A stretch of DNA of 64,000 nt, taken from NCBI GenBank assembly GCA_016647705.1, contig CM028334.1, positions 8,279,546 to 8,343,545 of the forward strand, written 5' to 3'. Every line of letters begins with the position of its first letter. Position 1 is the first letter of the stretch. This document shows, one piece after another, positions 52,716 to 62,885 of the stretch. Position numbers and translations under genes: made by a program. The notes under the pieces were generated by a model that was not told the origin of the DNA, ran no database searches, and saw nothing but the letters and a program-made list of their open reading frames with translations. The DNA is from Eucommia ulmoides. Taxonomy: Eukaryota; Streptophyta; Magnoliopsida; Garryales; Eucommiaceae.

Positions 52716-52934
52716 TGATAGGTGTGAAAAACCTATCTATTTCCAATCCGAATTTGTTAGTTTTCGAATATATTTATATAGTATTTTATTATGTTTTAAT
52801 TAGTTTCCATACTTTTTGTATAAATCAGGTGTGTAGGGCGAACTGATAGGAAACTGGAGCTAAAACGATGAGATCGAACCAAAGCGGTTCGAAGTTACGG
52901 TGGATAAACAAGCTCGGAGGCTAAAAGATGAAAC

Positions 52935-53230
52935 ATGCCCACCGATTAGGCGTCCAGACCACCGCCTAAGCGGTGAAAATGCTGAGAAGAGCAAAATGTT
53001 ACTGATGGACGACTGCTTAGGCGAAGATTCTATCGCCTAAGCGAAAATCCAGCAGATGACGCAAATGGGCTACTGACAGCCGCTCGCCTAGGCAAAAATT
53101 CTACCGCCTAGGCGGAAATCCAACAGAATGTTCTCCAAGTCCACCGCCTACTTCACAGCCTAGGCGATCAGACTTAACCGACCTAACTCCGCTTAAGCAG
53201 AAATTCCACCGCCTAAGCGGATTTGCCCTG
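52935..53230. repeat. CCGCCTAAGCGG / CCGCCTAGGCGG motif cluster in the solo LTR
   Basis: About ten motifs such as CACCGCCTAAGCGGTGAA, CTGCTTAGGCGAAG, ACCGCCTAGGCGGAAAT and CCACCGCCTAAGCGG, directly upstream of TATA-like 'ctataaatatcc' (53263). Confidence 0.88.
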
Positions 53231-53774
53231 TACAGTCTTGAGATATTTTTAGGATATTTTTGCTATAAATATCCCCTCTCCTCCCCCTTGGCCGGAATCT
53301 CTCTTCCCTCTCTTGCATTTTTTATCCCTTTAGGCTATAGTTAAGCTAAGGGTTAGGAATTTTAGTGGTAGAGCTCGCATCCCGACGTGGAGAAGACGGC
53401 AAATCGATCGTTGAGCGTTCTTAGTAGTTTATCTTCGGACGAGGCTAAGTTCTTCAATCGTTTTTTCTTATTTCTTTATCTTACGAGCATGTGAGCATAT
53501 TTAGCTTGTTATTTTCTTGTATATGCGGCTATGGCCCCGAGTTAAATATGAATTGTAGTAGGGATTAACATATAATTTATAAATAAGTTGTTTGGATGAT
53601 TTCGGTGTTGCGTTTATGATTGTTCTTCGTAGTTTGATTGTATTTATCGTATTGTTTGTTTATTATGCTTGGATTGATAAATAGAAAATACGGGATTTTG
53701 ACAAAACCCCAGATTCGGATTAGGGTAAACAAACGCCACGATTTTATAACCCGGTCGGGGTTTGAATCGTGAAC

Positions 53775-54130
53775 AATCGATGATATGGGGCTAGACACAC
53801 GCTACCTAGGGTCGTAAAGACGTTGAGGGGGACTTCTTCGTTGACTCGAAGTTGCATTATATCCCTCGTCTTACACTCGGAAGAGGTGGCGAGGGAGTTT
53901 TAGAACGGAGATTGTCGATAGGGTAAATACAACGCAACTATCCAATAACCCGAGAGGGAGTTGGATTGTGTGCAATCAAAGACGCTGGGCGAGACTCACA
54001 TGACCTAGGGTCGTTAAGACATTGAGGGGGACTTCTTCGTTGGCTCAAAGTCATGTATTCTCCCGTCTTACACTTGGAAGAGGTGGCGGTGGAGTTTACG
54101 TACCGAGGTTGTCAAATAGGTCGAACAACG
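53775..54130 (+). repeat. Internal duplication of a roughly 190-bp block in the solo LTR
   Basis: The phrases 'agggtcgtaaagacgttgag' and 'cactcggaagaggtggcgagg' recur about 190 bases later as 'agggtcgttaagacattgag' and 'cacttggaagaggtggcggtg'. The other two LTR relatives have the block once. Confidence 0.85.
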
Positions 54131-54434
54131 TAAACGTGAGTAAATCGAAATCGAATACATATTTGTAAACAAGTTAATCCCTATGCAATTCTTCACCCTA
54201 AAACATATTAGCATATTAGTGTAGTTAATTTAGGTTATATTAGTATTAGTTTAATTAATTAAATACATTTGTTTTCGCCTAGATAAAATTAGGTCACGAC
54301 AAACGCAGTATTCGATAGTAACGACAACAATTCCTGTGGATACGATAACCCGATCTTAACATTCACATTATACTAAACTTAGACCTCGTATACTTGTGAG
54401 TGTAAATAGCGGTGTGTCATTTCCCGCGCTACCA

Positions 54435-54527
54435 ATAGGCGTTGGAGATGATTTGTCGGACTTATACACAATTAATTAGGTGAAATCATGTGTTTAGTCG
54501 ATAACCCGGGGCGTTTAGGAGATAATC
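54435..54527 (-). repeat. Remainder of the split older LTR
   Basis: On the minus strand it runs into 'caacgcctat', which would rejoin the TATA-like sequence at 52715 once the solo LTR is removed. It is cut on the right by the chromovirus LTR. Confidence 0.4.
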
Positions 54528-55349
54528 TGTCACACCCCACCCCCGGCATCCGTCACCCAAGGCCGGGTGTGATGTCGACCTAACGCTACCTGACCAATCC
54601 ACAAATATCCATACATACATATATACGTACACACTCGCGCTACTGTAAATTTTTTTTTTCACCAATATATATGACTACCCGTTCCAAAAATTTGGGCATA
54701 AACTGGTCCCAAATATTCACAACAAAAAATACTTGAACCTTCCACGGTACACCTCCGACCGGCTCACTTCCAGAAAGACACGACCTCCGGACTCTACCTA
54801 ATTCCAGTAATGGATCAACTCTTAACCGCAGTACCTGAAAACAAATATTTTTGTTATCGGTGTACTGTCTTCATAATAATTAAAAAAAAGACATTTAATG
54901 GATCAAGCATAAATGTTAAATACCACCTTTCAAAATATAATATTTTATAGTTACATACCTGATTGAAAATTCAGTTCCACTGCCACCAATGAAATGAAAT
55001 ACTATAAAGATAATACCGTACATCGCATACCATATTTGAAACTAAATCCAAACTGTCACCAACGTAAAGAAATAATGCATTTAAAACACCCAAAACAAAT
55101 ATTTTAAGTTAACTAATCCAAAAAAATTTAATTAGCCAGTCCAAATATTTTAAATCAGTCAATCCAAATATTTTAAATCAACTCGTCCAAACATTTCCAA
55201 CATAATATAAAATACTTCCCACGTCCTCTCCTACTAGCCATAAGATCGTTTTTACCTCACGATCGGGAGTTGCAACGGTACCGTACCACCCGCATGATTT
55301 GCACTCCTGACAGGTCAAACCACTCTACAAGACTTTGCCTAGCAGGTAA

Positions 55350-55749
55350 TCTACATCTCGCAGAACATATCCTCCTGACAAAAAGAAAATCCACTTCTCG
55401 TAGGTTATACCCGCCTAACAAGAAGAAAATCCACATCTCGTAGGTCATACCCGCCTAACAAGAAGAAAATCTACATCTCGTAGGTCATACCTGCCTAACG
55501 AGAAGAAAATCCACATCTCGTATGTCATACCCTTCTAACGAGAAGAAAATCCATATCTCGTAGGTCATACCCGACTAACGAGAAGAAAATTCACATCTCG
55601 TAGGTCATACCCGCCTAATGAGAAGAAAATTCATATCTCATAGGTCATACCCGCCTAACGAGAAAAAAATCTATATCTCGTAGGTCATACCCGCCTAACG
55701 AGAAGAAAATCCATATCTCGTAGGTTATACTCGCCTAACGAGAAGAAAC
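55350..55749. repeat. 40-bp tandem array in the LTR, ten units
   Basis: Unit: CCACATCTCGTAGGTCATAC then CCGCCTAACGAGAAGAAAAT. CTCGTAGG and CCTAACGAG are inverted around TCATACCCG, so each unit can fold. The first unit is the most diverged. Confidence 0.95.
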
Positions 55750-56519
55750 TATGGCATAGTTGGACTAACCATCACTCTCCACCTTAAAAACCGACTTGAT
55801 CCAAAAATCATTTTTCTGCATTTAAAACCGACTTGATCCATATAAGTTGCAAAAATCGTCCATTTAAAATAAGCACGTTTCTACAATTTATACGAAAATA
55901 AGATTTGTAAACTTACATAGAAGACAATACACTTACCTCGATTTCCGCACTGCAAAACTATCACCGTCTAAAACCTTATCGGGACGCTAGCGCCTACAAA
56001 CCTAATAGCAATAGGGTCTAAATTAATATTTTATTTAAAACAACCTTAATATGAAATGCATGGCCCCTAAAATGCACAATTTCCTATTTTCCTAAATTTA
56101 GTTATGCAAAATTGTTATTTCGTCCGTTTCGCTACGTTAATATTCACTATACTAATTTATTTAGATTAGCAATTAATAAAATATTATTACGATTACGAGA
56201 ATTACTATTACGATCGCGAAGCTTTTTAATGCTAACAATTTAATTCAATAATAACCAATTGAAAGGAATTGATTTTTGGTTTTTATTTGATTTTTTTTCT
56301 TATTCTTTTCTTTTTTCCTTTCCTATTTACTGTTCCAGATGTTGAGCCTCACCGTTGCTGCGAACTCCTTCTCTCTCTCTCTCTCTCCTGTTTTCAAAAC
56401 CTTGTTTCGATTTGAGTTTTCGCCGCCGCCGACACCTGCTCCGATCACGCCCACACTGCCAACAACACACCACCAGGGCAACAACCACTGCTGACGACGA
56501 CACACACATACCCACATGA

Positions 56520-56690
56520 AATCATCGACGACCGTCGAAGGGACAAAGTCATACCCACTGTGATCGGACTGAACACTGAAATCCACCAGCGACAAACTGA
56601 ACGACGGCACATACACACACACACACAAACACAATTGACGGCAAGAAGAACACACACTCCGATTACTTCTACCGCCGGCAAGATAGGGCA

Positions 56691-56721
<31 letters not shown>

Positions 56722-57045
56722 ACTATCGACAAACAGAGCACCCAGTCACACACACACACACGGACACACACACGTGATCATCGTGGTCAGAACATACCCA
56801 CACACACAGTTAAACACAACACACATACACAAAATCACAGAACACACACACAAGCACAACATCGACGACACCGTCGGACTGAACAACACACACACACACA
56901 CACGACAGCGACAACCCTCACACGCACACAACCATCCGACGAACAATAATGATCACACACACGCACCAACAATGAATGGACACCCACCACCAACCGAACA
57001 CACCACCAAACAAAACAAACGAATACCCCACCGGCAGACGACACA
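56520..57045. repeat. CA-rich low-complexity block with a poly-C run
   Basis: Many (CA)n stretches, plus about 17 C at 56691-56707. Several ORFs of 60-130 residues here (Thr/His-rich or Cys/Val-rich) are products of the repeat. CA/TG runs can adopt Z-DNA. Confidence 0.9.
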
Positions 57046-57445
57046 CCACCGCCGATCCTCTCTCTTTTCTCTATTTTTTTTTTTTTTTTGAGGTTTTGGA
57101 TTACAATCTGCAAGGATGTTTATATACGCATGATCCTAGTGGATTAGTTTTGATCCTCCTCATACCACGTTGATCGAATCTTTCCTCCTCATTTTTTTTT
57201 ATTTATTTTTTTATCCCGACAGGTATATATATATATATATTTTCTTTTCTCAAATTACATTATCCTCCCCTAAATTCTTTAAATTGTCATTTAAATCCCA
57301 AAATTTAAAATGAATATTTCTAAAATTGTTGATTGACCCCTAAACTTTTAATTTAAATTAGTAAATGACACATTCTACCCTGTATTTTTCTAAATGCTCT
57401 AAAATACAACTAAAATTATGTACGTACTAAAATTTGGGTCTTACA

Positions 57446-57462
57446 ACCCTTCCCTCCTAACA
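57446..57462 (-). other. Polypurine tract of the chromovirus
   Basis: The minus strand reads GTTAGGAGGGAAGGGT directly before the 3' LTR start, preceded by the clade-typical 'AATTTCGGAACGAAATTT' (family: AATTTCGAGGACGAAATT). Confidence 0.85.
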
Positions 57463-57487
57463 AAAATTTCGTTCCGAAATTTTTAGT

Positions 57488-58300
57488 TACCTTGATCAAT
57501 CAAGAGCGGATATTTATCTCTCATCTCGTCTTCTCGTTCCTACGTCGCCTCTTGCACTGAATGACTGCGCCACAATACTTCTACTAATGGAATCGTCTCC
57601 GTCCACAACCCTTGATCTTTATGAGTCAAAATCTGGATTGGCTCCTTAACGTATATCAAATCATCTTCCAACTCGATTGGTTGAGAAGTTAACACATGTG
57701 AAAGATTTGACACATATTTTCTAAATATCGACACGTGGAAAACGTCGTATAATCTGGCCAGTTCTGGCTGTAGGGCAAGTCGATAAGCATAAGCTGTCAT
57801 ACCAATCTGTTCTAAAATCTCGTACGGCCCGATATATCCTAGATCTAACTTTCCTTTCTTCCCGAATCTTATTATGCCCTTCCTTTGGGATATTCGCAAC
57901 AACACATGATCACCCACTTTAAATTCCAACTCTCGCCTATACTTACTAGTATAACTCTTTTGCCAACTCTGACTAGTTCTCAATTTTTCCTAAATCTCTT
58001 TCACCTTGTCTGCCATCATTTGGGCTATATTCAGCATCAATAATTTTCTTTCTCCCACTTCAGTTCAGTCTGTTAGACTGGAGTCCTGCATCTCCTGCCA
58101 TGTAATGCTTCATACGGTACCATTTCGATTGCCGAAGGGTAGCTATTATTATAAGCAAATTCCATCAATGTCAAATGATTATCCCAACTACCAGGAAATT
58201 CCAGAACACAACCCCTCAACATATCCTCCAATGTCTGAATCATACGCTCTGATTATCCGTCAATCTGTGGATGAAAAACAGTACTAAATTTTCAACTTAG
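57488..58300 (-). pseudogene. Chromovirus integrase C-terminus with chromodomain-like end
   Basis: Minus-strand 57983-57540 is open for 147 codons: QKSYTSKYRRELEFKVGDHV, GIIRFGKKGKLDLGYIGPYE, LARLYDVFHVSIFRKYV, then DDLIYVKEPIQILTHKDQ and IPLVEVLWRSHSVQEAT. The last part matches the Tekay chromodomain ('P..IL......LR...IP.VKVLW..H..EEATWE'). Its Trp codon is TAG at about 57540, after which REDEMRDKYPLLIDQGN continues in frame to a natural stop near 57488. Upstream to 58300, the core is broken by frameshifts. The domain would tether integration to chromatin. Confidence 0.8.
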
Positions 58301-58924
58301 TACCCAAAGCAATTTAAAGACTTGGCCAGAACTTCGAAGTAAATCTTGGATCTCTATCCGACACTATGGAAACCGGCACATCATGCAATTGGACAATCTC
58401 ACCAACATACAATTGGGTATACTTATCCGGAGAGTACGTCGTCTTTACGATAAAAAAAAATGAGCAGATTTAGTAGGCCTACCAACGTCACCCAGATAGA
58501 ATTATACCCTTTTTGAATGCGGGGTAATCCCGAAATAAAATCCATCGCAATATGTTCTCATTTCCACTTTGGAATAGGTAGAGGCTGTAATAATCCACCC
58601 AGACGTTGATGCTCGATCTTGCCTTGCTGGCAAATGGGACACCTGACAACAAATTCCGCAATTTTCCGTTTCATTCCATTTTCACCAATAAAGTTCTCGC
58701 AGATTTTGATACATTACTGCTGAGTTGTGCGCTTCCTCCAAGATATACGTCTTCAGATTGACATTAACATACACACACAGTCTATTTCCCATCATTAAAG
58801 CCTCATTGTTATCCCTGATACGATAGTCAGTTATGTGACAACTCTTTACTTTATCTCTGATATTTTCCAATTGGGCATCCGAATTTTGCGCTTCAATAAT
58901 ACGGTCAACCAATGTTGGTCTCAA
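58301..58924 (-). pseudogene. Chromovirus integrase, zinc finger and core remnant
   Basis: 58924-58682 reads RIIEAQNSDAQLENIRDKV, GNRLCVYVNVNLKTYILEEA and HNSAVMYQNLRELYW (HHCC finger; a small in-frame gap removes the 'HPG' part), then FVVRCPICQQGKIEHQRLGG and LLQPLPIPKWK-stop-EHIAMDF, ISGLPRIQKGYNSIWV. The stop replaces Trp. Further core sequence is frameshifted. Confidence 0.8.
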
Positions 58925-59043
58925 GTCAACGTCGCAAGCAACGCTGCCATCTGACCAACTTCCAACTGAACTCGCAAAAATTTCAACTAGGCATACAGAT
59001 TAGTATGAACAACTTAAATGTGTGCAACCGAACCCGCCAATTT

Positions 59044-59265
59044 CTAACTCAATGTATTCGCTACAACATTGGTCTTTCCAGGATGATAGTGGATAGTACA
59101 ATCATAGTCCTTTCTCAATTCTATCCAACGCCTCTGCCTCAGATTTAGTTCCTTTTGGATAAATAAGTATTTCAAGCTCTGGTGGTCGGTGTATATCTCC
59201 CAAGTCTCGCCATACAGGTAACGACTCCAAACTTTCAAGGCAAACACAATCGTCGTCAATTCCAA
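59044..59265 (-). pseudogene. Chromovirus RNase H
   Basis: Open piece: [39 protein letters not shown] and [20 protein letters not shown]. The family's catalytic Asp in 'TDH' is present and 'VADALS' is VANTLS. Upstream sequence to the reverse transcriptase is frameshifted. Confidence 0.85.
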
Positions 59266-59559
59266 ATCATGCGTCGGGTGATTACGCTAATGATTCTTTA
59301 ATTGTCGGGAGGCATATGAAATCACGTACCCATGTTGTATCAGTACACACCCTAGCCCTAGGTGTGAAGTATCACTGTAGATTACAAAACTACCACCTTC
59401 AGTCGAAAGGGAAAGTATTGACGCAAATATCAGTCTATTTTTCAGCTCCCAAAAACTTTGCTCACATTTGCCAGTCTACTCAAATTTGGACTCATCGCGG
59501 GTCAACCGGGTCAACGGGGCAGCTATAACAGAAAATCCCTACATAGACCAACGATAATA

Positions 59560-60540
59560 ATTCGCCAATCTCAAAAAAACTTCAAACTTCGGTCACACTT
59601 TTTGTCTTTTCCCATTGAGCCACAACTTTGAATTTCATTGGATCCACTTGTATACCATCCTCCGAGATAACATGCCCAAGAATACCACTCTATCCAACCA
59701 AAACTCCCACTTATTGAATTTTGCATACACATGTTTCTCTTGCAAAGTCGGCAACATAACCTTGAGATGCTCTGCATGCTCTTCTTTATTTTAGGAATAT
59801 ATCAGTATATCATCAATGAACATGATAATAAACTGATCTACATAAGGTTGGAAGATCCGATTCATCTAATCCATAAAAGCATTAGGGACATTCGTCAACC
59901 GGAATGGCATAACTAAGAATTCATAATGCCCATACCTCATACGGAACGTCGTTTTCACCTCGTCACTACCTCTAACTTTCTTCTGGTGATATCCTGATCA
60001 AAGATCTATTTTGGAAAAATACCCTAACCTTCTGCAGTTGGTCGAACAAATCATCAACTCTAGGCAACGGGTATTTATTACTAACCGTCATCTTATTCAA
60101 TTGTCGGTAATCAATACACATCTTTGGCGCGTCATCATTCTTCTTTACGAATAACACTGGGGCTCTCCATGGAGAAACACTAGGACTGATAAAACCGCGG
60201 GTTAACAGATCTTGCAACTAACTGTATTTCAATTCCTTCAGTTCGGTAGGTATCACACGATAGGGTGTAATTGATATCGGAGCAGTTCCTGGAAGTAACT
60301 CAATAGTGAATTCCATCTCCCTATCCAAGAGCAAACCTGGCAATTCTTCTGGAAAAACATCGGGAAAATCCATGACCACTGAAATGTTCGCCACCTGAAC
60401 TTCATTCTGCATGGTGTCAATCACATGCACTAGGTATCCCTTATATCCCTTATTTAGTAGCTTCCTCGCCTCCAGCCGGCCGAAAGGAGAGAGAGAAATC
60501 ATTGGGCGACGTGGCGTGCTTGGATCAAATCTATCCACTT
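59560..60540 (-). pseudogene. Chromovirus reverse transcriptase
   Basis: 60538-60218 holds the linker and N-terminal part (MDFPDVFPEELPGLLLDREM, PGTAPISITPYRVIP), then a stop replacing Gln/Tyr, and 60217-59972 [55 protein letters not shown]. After a short deletion and frameshift, [19 protein letters not shown] and FIIMFIDDILIYS (near 59800) carry the catalytic Phe-x-Asp-Asp box intact. Thumb sequence follows, broken. The coding region begins abruptly at the inverted LTR junction, so gag, protease and the very N-terminus are gone. Confidence 0.85.
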
Positions 60541-60699
60541 AATTCATGCAATATATATATATATATATATACACTCACTCATGCATGTAATTCATCATCT
60601 AAGATCAAATTTGAAATTTGAGAAAAATCTAGAGAGAGAGAGAGGACTGGAGGAGGACGGGGCTGTCGGAGTTTCGTGATCGGCGTTTCTTCGGTGAGC

Positions 60700-61240
60700 A
60701 GTGCGTGTGTCTCATTGATGCATGTGTGTGTTGCTGTTGCTGCTGCTGTATGCGTTCTGCTTTGAATCGATCGTGTGGGTATGCTCAGTCCGGTCCCTGC
60801 GTGTGTGGGTTTTCGGTTGTTCACTCGACGGTCGTGGGGGTGAGATCGTCAACGGTGTAACCGTTGCCGTCCGTCGTCGTCGTCTGGTGAGTAATTGTGT
60901 ATATTTGTCTCTGATTATTTTAGTGGGTGTGTGTGCATGCATGTGTGTTGTTCTGTCGTTAGTCTTGTGATGTGTCGCCATCGGTGTGTGGGTGATGATC
61001 GGTAGCGTGCTATGTGTGTGGCGCCATTCGTCTGGTGGCGTGGGGGTGTCACTGGCGTAGGGGGTGTGTTGATCGTCAAGTGTGTGTATGTTTGGCAGTG
61101 TGTATGTGTGTGTGTTGCTTCGATTGCATGTGTGTGTGAATCGTCGCCACAGTGTGACCGATAGTGAAGAAAAGTTAGTGAGAGAGAGAAAGAGAGTGTA
61201 TTGTCATGTGGGTGTATGATCTGCATGTGTGGGAGTGGTG
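60700..61240. repeat. TG-rich low-complexity block
   Basis: Inverted counterpart of the CA-rich block at 56520-57045; ORFs here are compositional. Confidence 0.85.
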
Positions 61241-61739
61241 TCGCGAACGATTCGGAATGGATAACGTTTTTCGTTAAGTTTATTTTAGTTTATTAAATTA
61301 AATTCTAGCATAAAATTGTTTTAACCGAAATAATAAATTTGGGACCGTTAATTATTACTAAATTTTATGCAATAATTTTTAACAAAATAAAAATTAACCG
61401 AATAATAATTTTACATAATAAAATATGGGGACAAGAAAATAACGGAACTTAAGGCCTTCATTGCATGATTAGGCTATTTTGCATAAAATATTAATTTAGG
61501 CCATGTCACTAATAGGTTTGCAGGCACCGGAGTAGCGATATAGTATAGTCGGTAAAAGCCTTCGGAACGAATCACCAGGAAAATGTGTTACTTAAAACTG
61601 GACGATTTTCTAAATTTCATGGATCAAGCGATTTTGGGGTGTTTCTGAAAATTGTGGATTATGTTGTTTTTGTTTTTTGTTTTTTTTTAAAAAAAAGGTG
61701 AAAAAATGTTATTTGGATTAAATCGATTTTGGAGATAGA

Positions 61740-61890
61740 TGGTGATTTTATTGATATTATATCCTATTTGGAGGGGTAGTCTGGCAGGTGGTTTATTGAT
61801 ATTATATCCTGTCCGGAGGGGTAGTCCGACAGATGATTATTGATATTATGTCCTGTCCGGAGGGGTAGTCCGGTAGGTGGTTATTTGTCC
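61740..61890. repeat. Tandem array of about 46-50-bp units (three copies) in the inverted LTR
   Basis: Unit: ATTGATATTATRTCCTGTCC then GGAGGGGTAGTCCGACAG. It occupies the same LTR position as the 40-bp array but has a different sequence. Confidence 0.88.
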
Positions 61891-62614
61891 CGTTTGGGAT
61901 GCAAACCCTGCGGGTGATACGGTACCATTGCAACTCCCGATCATGAGATTAAAACGATCACATGGCTAGCCAGTGTGTGGTGTGGTGTGGTGTGGTGTGG
62001 TGTCGTATATGGTGTTTTGTTGTATATGGTGATTAGGATGAGTACATTTATACATATTCTTTTATACTGGATTGGTATGTTCTGATTTCATTATATTGTA
62101 CTGTTAGTTGAATTATTCTGGTTGATTTTCATTATTTAGTTGGGATGCTATATATATATATGTATGTATATAAACGTTGATTTTGTGGTGACAGGAAAAA
62201 GGTGTTTTCCTTGTGGTATGAGACATTTATATATTATGAGATTTTTATTTGATATGTGATATTTATATATTTTATGTTTGATTCATCTAAAATGTTTTTT
62301 ATTAAGAAGACAGTACACTCGCAGGTACAGCAGCTAGGAGTTGGTCCTCTACTGGCACTAGGTAGAGTCCGGCGATGGTATACTATGACAGTATTTTGGG
62401 AGAAGCTGTCTGAGGCGAATCTGTGAGAGCTTCATTGCTATTATAATTCAGGGACGGGTGTGTCCCCAGTTAGAGAGGATGTATATGGTCAGAAATTATG
62501 GTTGTATATTTATGTATGCACTTTATCGTTTGCTAGTTCGTTTGACGTTCAGATGATGTCATGTCGATGTCACCCCGGCCCCAGGGTGATGGGTGTTCGA
62601 GGTGAGGTGTGACA

Positions 62615-62862
62615 CACCTACTAATTGCCAACAAGATAAATAACAATGCACGATACCAATGTACTATCTAATGCAATGCAATAACTATCACTCACATCCC
62701 GAACCCACCTATCGACACCCTATCTCTTGTTCCACTACTGGCTCGACACCACCTATCGACATCCTATCTCATGGTCCACCACTGGCTCGACACCACCTAT
62801 CGACATCCTATCTTATGGTCCACCACTGGCTCGACAAACTGACATGTCTACAGAACCTATAA
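62615..62862 (-). other. 5' untranslated region of the chromovirus
   Basis: Includes three copies of a 45-bp unit (62705-62838; CACCACCTATCGACATCCTA, TCTCATGGTCCACCACTGGC). It is cut at 62615 by the inverted LTR. Confidence 0.8.
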
Positions 62863-62879
62863 CCTAAGCTCTAATACCA
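62863..62879 (-). other. Primer-binding site of the chromovirus (Met-tRNA type)
   Basis: The minus strand reads TGGTATTAGAGCTTAGG, close to the TGGTATCAGAGC-type site of Tekay/Del elements, six bases inside the LTR end. Confidence 0.85.
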
Positions 62880-62885
62880 CAAAAG

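Larger units (their letters stand above)
52716..54434 (+). mobile_element. Solo LTR of the Tat/Athila-like family
   Basis: Starts TGATAGGTGTGAAAAACC and ends CCCGCGCTACCA, 1,719 bp, flanked by a perfect ATAGG duplication. It is colinear with the LTRs at 4181 and 37054. A single complete LTR with target duplication and no internal region is the product of recombination between two LTRs. Confidence 0.93.
54528..57445 (-). repeat. 3' LTR of the chromovirus (2.9 kb)
   Basis: Minus strand: starts TGTAAGACCCAAATTTTAG (57445), ends GGGTGGGGTGTGACA (54528), a TG..CA unit. It is colinear with 62886-64000, where the two overlap, at roughly 90 percent by eye. Includes a CA-rich block, a CT tract and a 40-bp tandem array. 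Confidence 0.88.
60541..62614 (+). mobile_element. Inverted, truncated LTR of a related chromovirus family
   Basis: In plus orientation it ends GAGGTGAGGTGTGACA (62614), the same end type as the flanking LTRs but opposite in direction. Colinear landmarks with the reverse complement of 54528-57240 are the (TA)n tract, CT/GA tract, CA/TG-rich block, 'aaattaatattttatgc' near 61480, 'gcaactcccgatcatgag' near 61930 and a tandem array at the equivalent place. The first about 200 bases of the LTR are missing at the 60541 junction. Sequence divergence is much greater than between the other two LTRs. Confidence 0.75.

Noticed and set aside
55350..55749. 40-bp repeat array as CRISPR
   Set aside because: The whole 40-bp unit repeats; no spacer sequence exists, and the array is inside a retrotransposon LTR.
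56323..57113. Several ORFs of 60-130 residues rich in Thr/His or Cys/Val
   Set aside because: They are translations of (CA)n/(TG)n and poly-C repeats in several frames at once.
60712..61226. ORFs rich in His/Thr or Val/Cys in the TG-rich block
   Set aside because: Compositional artefacts of the repeat, as above.
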